From positions 93,438-157,437 of the forward strand of contig QQVP01000055.1 in NCBI GenBank assembly GCA_003389215.1: a stretch of DNA of 64,000 nt. Reading direction: 5' to 3'. Both the position numbers and the translations under genes were made by a program. Under the pieces are notes generated by a model, which worked only from the letters and a program-made list of their open reading frames with translations, was not told the origin of the DNA and searched no databases. Source of the stretch: Planctomycetota bacterium (GTDB lineage: Bacteria; Planctomycetota; Planctomycetia; Pirellulales; UBA7805). This document shows positions 1 through 8,972 of this stretch, piece after piece. Within the stretch, counting starts at the first letter, position 1; each line of letters begins with the position of its first letter.

Positions 1-242
1 TTCAGGGTTCGGCAGCCGACCTGATCAAACGGGCCATGATCACGCTCTACCGGCGTCTTCGTGACGACCAGCTCGACTCACGTATGCTGCTGCAGGTGCA
101 CGATGAGTTGATCTTCGAAGTGCCGCCGCACGAACTCGACGCCATGCAGCAGATCGTGCCGGAAGAGATGGGCGCCGCAGGCGAGCTGATCGTGCCGCTG
201 AAGGTCGACGTCAGCGTCGGCGACAATTGGGCCGAACTGTAA
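1..242 (+). CDS. polA: DNA polymerase I, C-terminal end (partial)
   Basis: The open frame enters from the left edge (first full codon at position 3) and stops at TAA 240-242, giving the last 79 residues. DNA polymerase I fills gaps left by RNA-primer removal and repairs DNA. The segment starts with QGSAADLIKRAMI and contains LLQVHDELIFEV, which is polymerase motif C with the catalytic VHDE sequence, followed by the short C-terminal helix region. The rest of the gene lies outside the window. coaE follows after 26 bases on the same strand, so the two are probably cotranscribed. Confidence 0.95.
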   Translation, partial: QGSAADLIKRAMITLYRRLRDDQLDSRMLLQVHDELIFEVPPHELDAMQQIVPEEMGAAGELIVPLKVDVSVGDNWAEL

Positions 243-268
243 CCAGACGACGGTAGCGAGAAGCCGAG

Positions 269-883
269 ATGAAGGTGATCGGACTCCTGGGCGGCGTGGC
301 CAGCGGCAAGAGTTTTGTCGCGGAGTGCTTCCGTGAACTCGGGGCCGCGACGCTCGATGGCGACCAGCTCGGCCACGAGGTACTTCGCCTGGCGGAGGTC
401 AAAGCGGCGGCACGACAGCGCTGGGGCGAGCGCATTTTCGGGGCGGATGGCGAGATCGATCGCGGCCGGCTTTCGCGGGTCGTCTTCCCGGCTGGCGAAT
501 CTGCCAGCGATGAACTAGACTATCTGGAGTCGCTCACCCACGACCGCATTGGGCAGCGTCTGGCCGCGGAGATCGATGAGTTGCGAGCCACGGGCAAGAC
601 ACCGGCCGTTGTCATCGACGCGGCACTGCTGCTGAAGGCGGGCTGGGATCACCTCTGCGACGAAGTGATCTTCGTCGACGTGCCGGAAGGGAAACGGCGT
701 CGCCGTGCCGAGCATCGCGGCTGGCAGGAGGGCGAATTCGCACGCCGCGAGCAGGCACAGCTTCCGCTGGCAGCAAAACGCCAGCGGGCCTCTGCGGTCG
801 TCGACAACGGCGGCAGCCGCGAGGCGACGCGGCAGCAGGTGCAAAGCTACTGGGCGAATCGCGTACTAGGCGGCGAAACCTGA
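269..883 (+). CDS. coaE: Dephospho-CoA kinase
   Basis: Catalyses the last step of coenzyme A synthesis, ATP-dependent phosphorylation of the ribose 3'-OH of dephospho-CoA, in the cytoplasm. The 204-residue length is normal for the family. The Walker A loop GGVASGKS is at residues 8-15, the substrate-side DGDQLGHEVL follows at about 31-40, and the Arg-rich lid-like stretch RRRRAEHRGW lies at about 143-152. The ATG at 269 follows polA closely. A terminator-like hairpin lies 100 bases downstream. The assignment is secure from motif order and length. Confidence 0.95.
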   Translation: MKVIGLLGGVASGKSFVAECFRELGAATLDGDQLGHEVLRLAEVKAAARQRWGERIFGADGEIDRGRLSRVVFPAGESASDELDYLESLTHDRIGQRLAAEIDELRATGKTPAVVIDAALLLKAGWDHLCDEVIFVDVPEGKRRRRAEHRGWQEGEFARREQAQLPLAAKRQRASAVVDNGGSREATRQQVQSYWANRVLGGET

Positions 884-983
884 AAAAAAGCAAATCCACT
901 TGAATTCCCGGAATGATTGGGGCAGGATGTAGGGGAATGGAATCGGAACCACGTCACCTCGGTCGCGTGGCAACAGGGAAGTT

Positions 984-1030
984 GGCGAGCCTCCTCTTTC
1001 AATTCCCCGCCGTAGGCTTCGCCCCTTTTT
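984..1030 (+). terminator. Putative Rho-independent terminator after coaE
   Basis: GGCGAGCCT (984-992) pairs with AGGCTTCGCC (1014-1023) with one bulged base. The loop is 21 nt and the stem is followed by CCTTTTT. It would separate polA-coaE from rho. The long loop lowers confidence. Nothing else is evident in the 294-base gap between coaE and rho. Confidence 0.45.
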
Positions 1031-1177
1031 GATGCAGCCATTCCAGCGCCCATCGCGCGCACGATACGCGTCCGTTTTCAATTCGTTTCTTCCTTCGTCT
1101 GTCGGCAAATTGGCAACCTTCCGTCGGCGCCCTCCGTGCGCTGACAATCAACTCACGTCGAGTGGGAGCATTTCGTC

Positions 1178-2638
1178 ATGGCGCAGACCAAATCGTCCAA
1201 GTTCAAGGCCAGGGTGGGCAGTCAACCTGGCCGACCGGCCATCACCGGTTCGGTGTTGACGAACGACACCGCGGAAACGACCGGAGATGAGCCCCTGTCT
1301 CTGGCGGAGGAAATCGCCGCCGAGGCGGATCGAATCGGCGACGAGCCGTCCGATCGCTACGAGCAAATCAAGCAGGGCGACATTCACATCGCCGAACTGC
1401 AGCGGATGACCATGCCGCAGCTCCTCGACCAGGCACGGGCCGAGAACCTCACCGACCTGAACGGCCTGAAGAAGCAGGACCTGATCTTCAAGATCCTCAA
1501 GGAGCGGGTCAAACTCAACGGGCTGATGTACGGAGAGGGGACGCTGGAGATCCTGCCCGACGGCTTCGGGTTCCTGCGGAGTCCCGACTACCACTACCTC
1601 TCGTGCCCCGACGACATCTATGTCTCGCCCAGTCAGATTCGCCGATTCGGTCTGCGGACGGGAGTAACCGTCTCCGGCCAGATTCGTCCGCCCAAGGAAA
1701 ACGAACGCTACTTCGCCCTGTTGCGTGTCGAGGCGATCAATTACGAGGACCCCGCCAAGCTGGCCGACACGGTCTGCTTCGACGACCTGACGCCGCTGCA
1801 CCCCGACCAACGCATCGTCTTCGAAACCACCGCCGATCAGACAGAAATGCGGGTCGTCGACCTCATCGCCCCGGTCGGCTTTGGCCAGCGGGGACTGATC
1901 GTCAGTCCGCCCCGCGCGGGCAAGACGATCCTGCTGCAGAAGATGGCCCAGGCGGTGCTCGACAACTATCCCGACTGCTACGTCATCATGCTGCTGATCG
2001 ACGAGCGTCCCGAGGAAGTCACCGACATGGAGCGTCAGGTGAAGCGGAGCAACTGCGAGGTGATCAGCAGTACCTTCGACGAGCCGGCCGCCCGCCACGT
2101 GCAGGTTTCGGAAATGGTGTTGGAGAAGGCCAAGCAGATGGTCGAGTTTGGTCGCGACGTAGTGATCTTTCTCGACTCGATCACGCGGCTGGCCCGCGCG
2201 TGGAACTCGGAGTGCCCCAATAGCGGCAAGATACTCTCCGGCGGTATCGATGCCAACGCCATGCAGCGACCCAAACGATTCTTCGGCTCGGCCCGCAAGG
2301 TCGAGGAGGGGGGCTCGCTGACCATTTTGGCCACCGCGCTCATCGACACCGGCAGCAAGATGGACGAGGTTATCTTCGAAGAGTTCAAGGGCACCGGCAA
2401 TCTGGAGGTCGTGCTCGATCGCCGGCTGGTCGATAAGCGCATTTGGCCCGCCATCGACATCAACGCCAGCGGCACCCGTCGCGAAGAAATGATCATGGAT
2501 CCGGAGGAGCATCGGCGGGTTTGCATCTTGCGCCGCGTGCTCAGCGAAATGAACGGCCCCGACGCGATGGAATTGCTAATCAACCGCCTCGGCAAGACAC
2601 AAAACAACGCCGAATTCCTTATGAGCATGAAGTCGTAA
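1178..2638 (+). CDS. rho: Transcription termination factor Rho
   Basis: Hexameric RNA-dependent ATPase helicase that ends transcription at C-rich, unstructured RNA. The protein has 486 residues against about 420 for E. coli Rho. The extra length is a basic, then acidic N-terminal extension (residues 1-70) ahead of the helix-extended-loop-helix region (about 70-110) and the cold-shock-like RNA-binding domain ([17 protein letters not shown]). The Walker A loop SPPRAGKT is near residues 243-250, followed by [13 protein letters not shown] and the arginine-finger region near the C terminus. The ATG at 1178 is the only start that fits. Planctomycete Rho proteins commonly carry such extensions. Confidence 0.97.
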   Translation: MAQTKSSKFKARVGSQPGRPAITGSVLTNDTAETTGDEPLSLAEEIAAEADRIGDEPSDRYEQIKQGDIHIAELQRMTMPQLLDQARAENLTDLNGLKKQDLIFKILKERVKLNGLMYGEGTLEILPDGFGFLRSPDYHYLSCPDDIYVSPSQIRRFGLRTGVTVSGQIRPPKENERYFALLRVEAINYEDPAKLADTVCFDDLTPLHPDQRIVFETTADQTEMRVVDLIAPVGFGQRGLIVSPPRAGKTILLQKMAQAVLDNYPDCYVIMLLIDERPEEVTDMERQVKRSNCEVISSTFDEPAARHVQVSEMVLEKAKQMVEFGRDVVIFLDSITRLARAWNSECPNSGKILSGGIDANAMQRPKRFFGSARKVEEGGSLTILATALIDTGSKMDEVIFEEFKGTGNLEVVLDRRLVDKRIWPAIDINASGTRREEMIMDPEEHRRVCILRRVLSEMNGPDAMELLINRLGKTQNNAEFLMSMKS

Positions 2639-2702
2639 CCCCCGCGGTGAATCGCGTTGCGACATTCCTGGGCCCAGCCGGTCACGCCAATCTGTCAACA
2701 AC

Positions 2703-3182
2703 ATGCCACACGTACACGAAGGATCGCAAACAGCGGGCAACGGCCAGTTCGCGATCGTGGTGGCCCGCTACAACGAGTCGATCACCAACGGCTTGCTCAG
2801 CGGCGCCCTCTCCACGCTGACGGCCGCAGGCGTCGAGGACGAGAAGATCGACGTCGTGTGGGTACCGGGCGCCTTCGAGATTCCCCTGATTGCCCACAAA
2901 ATTGCCTGCACCGGCGATTACGCCGCGGTGCTCTGCCTGGGAGCCGTGATCCGGGGAGCAACGACCCACGACCAGCACATCAATCGTGCGGTCAGCCTGG
3001 GGATTGTCGAATCGTCGCTTTCTTCCGGGGTGCCGGTGCTGTTCGGTGTTCTTACTTGCGACTCTCTGGAGCAGGCCCTCGAGCGCAGCGGCGAAGGCGA
3101 ACACAACAAGGGAGCCGAATGTGCCCGCTCGGCACTGGAAATGGCCAGCCTGCTTGAGAAGCTCGCGCCGAAAAACGAATAA
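2703..3182 (+). CDS. ribH: 6,7-dimethyl-8-ribityllumazine synthase
   Basis: Penultimate enzyme of riboflavin synthesis. It condenses 5-amino-6-ribitylaminouracil with 3,4-dihydroxy-2-butanone 4-phosphate and normally assembles into pentamers or 60-mers. The 159-residue length is typical. Hallmarks seen are VARYNESI near the N terminus, the PGAFEIPL substrate loop, and GAVIRGATTHDQHINRAV with the catalytic His. It sits 64 bases after rho and ahead of nusB; ribH-nusB adjacency is widespread in bacteria. Confidence 0.96.
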   Translation: MPHVHEGSQTAGNGQFAIVVARYNESITNGLLSGALSTLTAAGVEDEKIDVVWVPGAFEIPLIAHKIACTGDYAAVLCLGAVIRGATTHDQHINRAVSLGIVESSLSSGVPVLFGVLTCDSLEQALERSGEGEHNKGAECARSALEMASLLEKLAPKNE

Positions 3183-3342
3183 GCATCGCTTGGGGCAACC
3201 CGGCTCCAGATCGGACGCACCACGCGGTCTCGCCTTTTGCACGCTTGTGGTAGAATAGGGCTGTCTTCGGGTTGCACAAACTTTGGGGCTGGCGCGCCGG
3301 CATTTGCGCGTTGACCAGTGCCCCACCACGCCGAGTAAATGC

Positions 3343-3753
3343 ATGTCACGACGCAGCCGTTCGCGCGAGTTCGCCTTGCAGATTCTCTACCAGGACGACG
3401 TCAATCCTGGTGAAGATCTCGTCGTCGCCGAACCGTATCTGCGATCGCGATTGAACAAGGACGATCTCTTGGAATTCTCGCTCTCGCTGGTCTCCGGCGT
3501 CCGGCGAAATCGCGAGGAGCTAGACGAGTTGCTCAATCGCGTGGCGGAGAACTGGACGCTGCAGCGGATGGCGGTCACCGATCGCAACGTATTGCGGATC
3601 GGGGCCTACGAGATTCTCTACACCACCACGCCGGTGCGCGTCGTCTTGAACGAGGCGGTCGAACTGGCCAAACGCTTCGGCAGCCGCCAAAGCGCCCAAT
3701 TCGTCAACGGGGTTCTCGACCGCGTGCTCAGCGAGTGCGGTCGTCAGGAGTAA
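3343..3753 (+). CDS. nusB: Transcription antitermination factor NusB
   Basis: NusB binds boxA RNA together with S10 (NusE) and keeps RNA polymerase processive through rRNA operons. I chose ATG 3343 because it gives the family-typical start SRRSRSREFALQILYQDD and a normal 137-residue length; the upstream in-frame ATG at 3283 only adds an unconserved stretch. The C-terminal half has the conserved DRNVLRIGAYEIL, TPVRVVLNEAVELAKRF and FVNGVLDRV segments. The gene lies between ribH and ftsY on the same strand. Confidence 0.95.
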   Translation: MSRRSRSREFALQILYQDDVNPGEDLVVAEPYLRSRLNKDDLLEFSLSLVSGVRRNREELDELLNRVAENWTLQRMAVTDRNVLRIGAYEILYTTTPVRVVLNEAVELAKRFGSRQSAQFVNGVLDRVLSECGRQE

Positions 3754-3904
3754 GGTTCTCTGACGGTGGGCGTCGGGCCGGCCAGCTCGGCGGACGAGCC
3801 CGCCTTGGTGCCGCACCCCGGCTGGCGATATCATGGCCTGCCGACGTGCGGCGACGTGTGCCGCGCCGTTTCCTTTCCGCAACCCCCAGGCATCGAGCAA
3901 CGAC

Positions 3905-4825
3905 ATGGGTCTCTTCGACAAGCTCAAGAAAGGGCTGGCCAAGACCACCCAGCTGCTGAAGACAGACGTCCGCGACATCTTCAAGTCGGAAGGGCGACTG
4001 GTCGACGACGAACTGCTGGACGAACTGCTCGAACTGTTGGTCAAGACCGACATGGGCATCCAATCGGCCCAGCAGGTCGTTTCCCGCGTGCGTACAGAAC
4101 GGCGTGGCCGGGTCGTCCAGATGGACGACATTCTGGCCGACTTCAAGGAAGAACTACGCTCGCTGCTGGCCCAGCCCGAAGAGCCGATCCGCTTCGCCGC
4201 GTCGGGACCGACCGTGATCATGGTGGCCGGCGTGAACGGCACCGGCAAGACAACGTCCATCGCCAAGCTGGCACACATGTTTACCGCCGAAGGCAAGAAG
4301 GTCGTGCTGGGGGCGGCCGACACCTTTCGCGCGGCGGCGGTCAACCAGCTCACGATTTGGGCAGAGCGGCTGGGCGTCGAAATCGTCACGGGCGAAGCGG
4401 GCAGCGATCCGGCCAGCGTCGCGCACCGGGCGGTCGCCACGGCACTCGAACAGGGTGCGGACGTCTGCATCGTCGACACCGCCGGCCGGCTGCAAACCCA
4501 GCAAAACCTGATGAAGGAGCTGACGAAGATCCATCGCGTGATCCGCAATCAAATCCCCGAGGCCCCCCACGAAGCCCTCTTGGTGCTCGATGCCACGACC
4601 GGCCAGAACGGCATCAGTCAGGCGTCCCATTTCACCGAGGCGATCGATTGCACGGGGATCGTGCTGGCCAAGCTCGATGGCACGGCCAAGGGAGGCGTCG
4701 TCGTGGCCATTCGGCAAACGGTCGGACTGCCGGTGAAGTACATCGGCCTCGGCGAGAAGCCGGAAGATCTGGCCCTGTTCGTGCCCGACGAATTCGTCGA
4801 GGCCCTCTTCGAAGAAGTCGCCTGA
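3905..4825 (+). CDS. ftsY: Signal recognition particle receptor FtsY
   Basis: GTPase receptor that docks SRP-ribosome complexes to the membrane for cotranslational insertion. ATG 3905 gives MGLFDKLKKGLAKT, the amphipathic membrane-targeting start typical of FtsY without a long acidic A domain, and a 306-residue protein. The helical N domain is followed by the G domain: NGTGKTTSIAKLA (about residues 104-116), DTFRAAAVNQL, VDTAGRLQTQ and the base-specificity motif AKLDGTAKGG. It is the last gene of the ribH-nusB-ftsY run. A 477-base gap follows. Confidence 0.97.
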   Translation: MGLFDKLKKGLAKTTQLLKTDVRDIFKSEGRLVDDELLDELLELLVKTDMGIQSAQQVVSRVRTERRGRVVQMDDILADFKEELRSLLAQPEEPIRFAASGPTVIMVAGVNGTGKTTSIAKLAHMFTAEGKKVVLGAADTFRAAAVNQLTIWAERLGVEIVTGEAGSDPASVAHRAVATALEQGADVCIVDTAGRLQTQQNLMKELTKIHRVIRNQIPEAPHEALLVLDATTGQNGISQASHFTEAIDCTGIVLAKLDGTAKGGVVVAIRQTVGLPVKYIGLGEKPEDLALFVPDEFVEALFEEVA

Positions 4826-5302
4826 GGCGGCGGGCCAGCGCCCCGATTGCGCTCTTTCCCGGCCGCCGCTCGCGGCTCCGTACGACCGGCATAACCGTCA
4901 AGGTTTAACGCGCGGATCGCGCTTCTGCCGGCAAGACCTGCGGGAATTTCCAGGAGTTCGGCCGGTGACAGCCGCTCGGAGTGGTGCGAGTGGTCGCCCG
5001 CGCGAACCGCTTTTTTCGCCCTCGCGAGGGCAGCCGTTACGTTCGGCGTGGTAAGCCTTCAGTAACCGGCAAAGCTTACCAACATAGGTCCCGAGTCAAC
5101 GGCAAAACCGCCACCGCTAGATCATTCGGTGTGAACTTCGCTGACGGCGACGTCGATACGAAAGTTGTGAAGACACACTGACTCGTTCAGTGAAACAATT
5201 GCGCCCTCAATACACATGTCTTTGCCCAGTAGGCGGGTTTGACCGTCTGTTCGTGACGGAGCACACAACCCTTTTTTCGCCCGAAGAACGGAGTACGGGA
5301 CC
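4826..5302. other. Gene-free gap before the porin, with two inverted repeats
   Basis: No convincing gene is present. An 8-bp inverted repeat, TGGTAAGC (5049-5056) and GCTTACCA (5074-5081), encloses a 17-nt spacer. A second small hairpin, CCGTC (5243-5247) and GACGG (5255-5259), lies just before a CCCTTTTTTCG run that ends shortly ahead of the porin ribosome binding site. These may belong to the porin leader RNA. I see no clear sigma-70 promoter. Confidence 0.35.
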
Positions 5303-6637
5303 ATGAAAGTGTCGCACTTGGCGATCGCCATCGCCTTCTATGCTGCTTGCAGCACCGGCAACGCGGTTGCCGAAGATTTCAACTACTACGGTACGGACGC
5401 TGAAGTTACCCGTACGGTCAGCACCGCCGGTGACTGTGGCTGCGAAACCAGCTGCGGTTGTGCCACGGACTGCTGCAACGGCTGCGGTTGTCCCGACATC
5501 GATTGCGGCGATCCGTGGTCGCTGCAGAACCACCTGAACCCCTGCGGTAACTGCTACGGCATTAACTGGGGCGGCTGGATTCAAGTCGGTGGGACGGCCA
5601 ACGATCAGGGTGTCAAGGACCTGCAAGGCAACTCGCCGATCCGCTTCAACCACTCCTCGACCGACGTGATGGTCAACCAGGCGTGGCTGTGGGCCGGCCG
5701 CGAAGCCGATACCGGTGGATGTGGCTTCGACTGGGGTTTCCGCGTCGATTACGTCTTCGGTTACGACGGTAACGACACCCAGGCCTTCGGCGGCAACGAC
5801 TGGGACACCACCTGGGTCCACTCGGCCGACGCCGCGGGCTTCCCCATCTACTCCTCGGCCCTGCCGCAAGCCTACTTCGAGGTTGGCTACAACGACTGGA
5901 TCATCAAGCTGGGTCACTTCTTCACGATCATCGGGTACGAATCCGTTCCCGCCCCGGATAACTTCTTCTACTCCCGAGCTTACACGATGCTCTACGGCGA
6001 GCCGTTCACCCACACGGGCGTGCTGGCCAGTTACGCCTACAGCGATCGGGTCAACATTCACGGTGGCTACACCACCGGTTGGGACGCTGCTGACGACAAC
6101 GACAACGACGCCCACACCTTCCTCGGTGGGTTCGACTGGACGAGCTGCAGCGGCGACACGACCTTTGCCTGGATGATCAACGCCGGTGACTGGGGTGACG
6201 GAATCACCTTCGATCGCGGCGGGACGGCCACCACGGGTGACATCTACATCCAGAGCCTCGTGCTCACGCACCGGGTGACCTGCGACCTGACCTACATCAT
6301 TCAGTCGGATTACGGTGCCAACGATCTCGGTACCAACACCAACGAGTGGTACGGCGTCAACCAGTACCTCCTCTACGACATCAACTGCTGCTGGGCGGCT
6401 GGTCTCCGCTTCGAGTGGTTCCGCGACGACGCCGGCGTGCGAGTGCCGACGTTGGCCGGAAGCACCGGCGACGACTACTATGCCGTCACGGGTGGTTTGA
6501 ACTGGAAGCCCCACACCAACTTCGTGGTGCGTCCGGAACTCCGCTACGACTGGGTCAACGGTGGTGGTACGCCCTTTGCCTTGGGCACCGAGGACGACCT
6601 GTTGACCGGTGCGGTCGACCTGATCGTGCTGTTCTAG
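5303..6637 (+). CDS. Outer-membrane beta-barrel porin, BBP2/OmpL-like, Cys-rich N terminus
   Basis: Probable outer-membrane channel. A 23-residue signal peptide ends at AVA-ED, and GGAG (5290-5293) sits 9 bases before ATG 5303. The mature protein starts with a striking Cys-rich segment holding 11 cysteines between residues 45 and 84. A long series of amphipathic strands rich in Gly, Tyr, Trp and Asp follows, including QAYFEVGYNDWIIKLGHFF and VVRPELRYDWVNG, and the chain ends in an aromatic residue (VDLIVLF) as outer-membrane barrels do. These features match the planctomycete putative beta-barrel porin-2 family. It is monocistronic with its own terminator. The substrate is unknown. Confidence 0.82.
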   Translation: MKVSHLAIAIAFYAACSTGNAVAEDFNYYGTDAEVTRTVSTAGDCGCETSCGCATDCCNGCGCPDIDCGDPWSLQNHLNPCGNCYGINWGGWIQVGGTANDQGVKDLQGNSPIRFNHSSTDVMVNQAWLWAGREADTGGCGFDWGFRVDYVFGYDGNDTQAFGGNDWDTTWVHSADAAGFPIYSSALPQAYFEVGYNDWIIKLGHFFTIIGYESVPAPDNFFYSRAYTMLYGEPFTHTGVLASYAYSDRVNIHGGYTTGWDAADDNDNDAHTFLGGFDWTSCSGDTTFAWMINAGDWGDGITFDRGGTATTGDIYIQSLVLTHRVTCDLTYIIQSDYGANDLGTNTNEWYGVNQYLLYDINCCWAAGLRFEWFRDDAGVRVPTLAGSTGDDYYAVTGGLNWKPHTNFVVRPELRYDWVNGGGTPFALGTEDDLLTGAVDLIVLF

Positions 6638-6696
6638 GAACTGAAGAAACCCTCGAATCCCCGCGGGGCCTCGGCCCCGCCGATTCGCCCCTCCTC

Positions 6697-6737
6697 GTGC
6701 CGTCGGTGTCCGTCCGGATGCCGGCGGCACTTTTTTT
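6697..6737 (+). terminator. Rho-independent terminator of the porin gene
   Basis: GTGCCGTCGG (6697-6706) pairs with CCGGCGGCAC (6721-6730) over 10 bp with one G-U wobble. The loop is 14 nt and seven T follow directly (6731-6737). It lies 60 bases after the porin stop codon. Confidence 0.85.
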
Positions 6738-6983
6738 GCGCCCTCGGTAATGTTGCCCTCGTGGGCTTGCGATCTCGGCACTCAACACCCGTCATCCTGG
6801 GCCACGGGTGGCCATCGGCCGGCGATTGAGCCCCGCCCCCTAGCGCGGCGAGCCCCGCCGCGGCAGCGGTCGTCAGCCGCAACCCTCCGCCGGGTCTCTG
6901 GCGACCTACTGGTCCGGCTCCCTCATTCTGCCGGGACGGGGTACGGAACTGCACAAAGGCGCGACGAGCCCTGCCTGCTTGCG

Positions 6984-7014
6984 CGGCACGGGCGTCGCTG
7001 GTCCGGCCGTGCCG
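6984..7014. promoter_or_regulatory. Inverted repeat upstream of the amt promoter, possible activator site
   Basis: CGGCACGG (6984-6991) and CCGTGCCG (7007-7014) form a perfect 8-bp inverted repeat with a 15-bp spacer, centred about 138 bp before the predicted sigma-54 start site. That is the usual distance for an enhancer-binding protein such as NtrC. It does not match the enteric NtrC consensus, so the role is inferred from position only. The rest of the 650-base gap between the porin and amt shows no gene. Confidence 0.25.
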
Positions 7015-7110
7015 TGGGATTCTCTCGCGCTCCGCAAGTGGCGCAACACCTTGTGGTCCAAGCCGCTAGGTGACTTCGGCGAGGCGTCGCATCCGTCTCG
7101 CGCCGCAGCT

Positions 7111-7126
7111 TGGCACGGTGCTTGCT
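7111..7126 (+). promoter_or_regulatory. Sigma-54 (RpoN) promoter of amt
   Basis: TGGCACG (7111-7117), four bases, then TTGCT (7122-7126) matches the -24/-12 consensus at every conserved position, with the required GG-N10-GC spacing (GG 7112-7113, GC 7124-7125). Transcription would start near 7137 and leave a leader of about 150 nt before amt. A sigma-54 promoter ahead of an ammonium transporter fits nitrogen-limitation control known in many bacteria. Confidence 0.8.
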
Positions 7127-7287
7127 TTCCCTCGCTCGCAACGCGCGACTGTGCCGCGTGTTCCCACCTGAGCGACGGTAACGGTTCGATGGCCGAACGG
7201 CGGTCAAACGGCAAGGAAGCATCGGAGCGGGCCGGTCGCAGACAAACGCGTGGTTTGTCTCCTTCCTGACCAGGCATGAGGTGCACT

Positions 7288-8799
7288 ATGAACTACCGAG
7301 ACTTGCGATTTGAGAGTTGGACGTGGTTGGCAATCGCCGCCAGCCTGCTGCTGTGCGTGACCCTGCTGCCCGCGGGTACGGTTTGGGCCGACGACGAGCC
7401 GGCAGCCGCCGCCGAAGAGCCCGCGGCCGAGGAAACGGCAGCGGAAGAAGAAGCGGCTCCCCTGACGGCCGAGGACGTCCGCTTTGAGGCCACGATCTTG
7501 TGGACCTGCCTGGCCGCTTTTCTCGTCTTCTTTATGCAGGCCGGCTTCGCCATGGTCGAGACCGGTTTCACCCGCGCCAAGAGCGCCTGCAACATCCTGA
7601 TGAAGAACCTGATGGACTTCTCCGTCGGGACGCTCGCCTTCTGGATGGTTGGTTTTGGGCTGATGTTTGGAGCAACCACAACGGGTTGGTATGGAACCAG
7701 CAACTTCTTCTTCGATGCCGGCGACGACCAATTCAATTGGGCGTTCTTGTTGTTCCAAACCGTCTTCTGCGCGACGGCAGCTACGATCGTCAGCGGAGCG
7801 ATGGCGGAACGTACGAAGTTCGAAGGCTATCTGCTCTACTCGATTGGCATCTGTGTGCTTGTCTATCCGGTCTTCGGCAAGTGGGCCTGGGGCAGCCTTT
7901 TGCCGGGCACCGAGGGCGGCGGCTGGCTCGAAGGGATGGAGTTCTACGACTTCGCCGGTTCGACGGTCGTTCACTCGGTCGGTGGCTGGGCTGCCTTGGC
8001 CGGGGCGCTCGTGATTGGTCCTCGCCTGGGCAAGTACACGGCCGACGGCAAGTCGATACCGATTCCCGGTCATAGCATTCCGCTCGGTGCCTTGGGTGTC
8101 TTCATCCTCTGGCTGGGCTGGTTCGGCTTCAACGCCGGCAGCACGACTGCGGTCGATGGCGGCAGCTTTGCCTACCTCTGTGTCACCACGAACGTCGCCG
8201 CGGCTGGCGGTGCGGTCGTGGCCATGCTCGCCTCCTGGGCATTGTTCAAGAAACCGGACACTTCCTTTGCACTCAACGGAGCACTGGCCGGACTCGTTTC
8301 GATTACGGCCGGTTGCCCGGTGATGTCGGTCGGCGGTGCGATCATTGCCGGTGGCATCGGTGGCCTCATCTGCGTCCTCGCGGTCGTCATGTTCGACCGG
8401 CTCAGGATCGACGATCCTGTCGGTGCGATCTCGGTGCATGGCGTCTGCGGTGCCTGGGGCACCCTCGCCGTGGGACTCTTCGCAACCGTTACCCCGAACA
8501 ACGGCGCCGACGGCGTGATCGGCCTGTTCTACGGCGGTGGTGCAGGCGTCTTGGGCACGCAGCTCGTCGGAGTCGCGGCCGCCTTCGCCTGGACGTTCCC
8601 GGTGAGCTTGGTGCTCTTCCTGGCGATCAAGTACACGGTTGGACTTCGTGTCAGCCCCGAAGAGGAGCACTCCGGACTCGACGTCTCCGAGCACGGCATG
8701 CAAGCCTATCCGAGCGGTTTGTTCGGGGAGTTGTCGGGCGGAACCCCGGCTCCCGTCGGCATGAGCCCGGTCAACGAACCCGAAATGGCCGGCGTCTAG
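7288..8799 (+). CDS. amt: Ammonium transporter (Amt/MEP family)
   Basis: Trimeric inner-membrane ammonium channel. I chose ATG 7288 because GAGGTG (7277-7282) lies 5 bases upstream; ATG 7276 overlaps that Shine-Dalgarno. The 503-residue product has a cleavable signal peptide ending near VWA-DD and an acidic Ala/Glu-rich linker (about 34-60) before 11 membrane segments. ETGFTRAKSACNILMKNLMD, GWFGFNAGST and the twin pore histidines in VVHSVGG and SVHGVCG are present. glnB lies 368 bases downstream, the classic amtB-glnK type pairing, so GlnB probably gates this channel. A sigma-54 promoter precedes it. Confidence 0.96.
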   Translation: MNYRDLRFESWTWLAIAASLLLCVTLLPAGTVWADDEPAAAAEEPAAEETAAEEEAAPLTAEDVRFEATILWTCLAAFLVFFMQAGFAMVETGFTRAKSACNILMKNLMDFSVGTLAFWMVGFGLMFGATTTGWYGTSNFFFDAGDDQFNWAFLLFQTVFCATAATIVSGAMAERTKFEGYLLYSIGICVLVYPVFGKWAWGSLLPGTEGGGWLEGMEFYDFAGSTVVHSVGGWAALAGALVIGPRLGKYTADGKSIPIPGHSIPLGALGVFILWLGWFGFNAGSTTAVDGGSFAYLCVTTNVAAAGGAVVAMLASWALFKKPDTSFALNGALAGLVSITAGCPVMSVGGAIIAGGIGGLICVLAVVMFDRLRIDDPVGAISVHGVCGAWGTLAVGLFATVTPNNGADGVIGLFYGGGAGVLGTQLVGVAAAFAWTFPVSLVLFLAIKYTVGLRVSPEEEHSGLDVSEHGMQAYPSGLFGELSGGTPAPVGMSPVNEPEMAGV

Positions 8800-8844
8800 T
8801 CGGCAACGAAGTTGAAGAAACTCCGACTCTTGCCTGGGTCGGAA

Positions 8845-8909
8845 GGATGCCCCACTGGCCCGAGCAGGTGTACCGCCTAGCCTGCTCGGGTCGGGGTGTC
8901 CCTTTCTTA
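8845..8909 (+). terminator. Large two-part hairpin after amt
   Basis: The inner stem CCCGAGCAGG (8859-8868) pairs perfectly with CCTGCTCGGG (8881-8890). The outer stem GGATGCCCC (8845-8853) pairs with GGGGTGTCC (8893-8901) using two G-U wobbles. CTTTCTTAAT follows, so the T run is interrupted. It may terminate or attenuate amt transcription, or protect the 3' end. Confidence 0.5.
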
Positions 8910-8939
8910 ATCCGCATCAAGGCGGACCGATTCAACGCC

Positions 8940-8972
8940 AGCCGCCGGACTCGCTCCGGCGGCTCTTTCCTT
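8940..8972 (+). terminator. Second hairpin between amt and glnB
   Basis: AGCCGCCGGA (8940-8949) and TCCGGCGGCT (8955-8964) form a perfect 10-bp stem with a CTCGC loop, followed by CTTTCCTT. It lies about 200 bases ahead of glnB. Two successive terminator-like hairpins suggest that amt and glnB are transcribed at different levels. Confidence 0.5.

Noticed and set aside
1148..2512. Long open frame (454 codons) antisense to rho
   Set aside because: Frame openness is a by-product of the GC-rich codon pattern of rho; the translation is low-complexity and has no family features.
4981..5181. 66-codon frame before the porin
   Set aside because: No Shine-Dalgarno, Arg-rich random-looking product, and it spans an inverted repeat.
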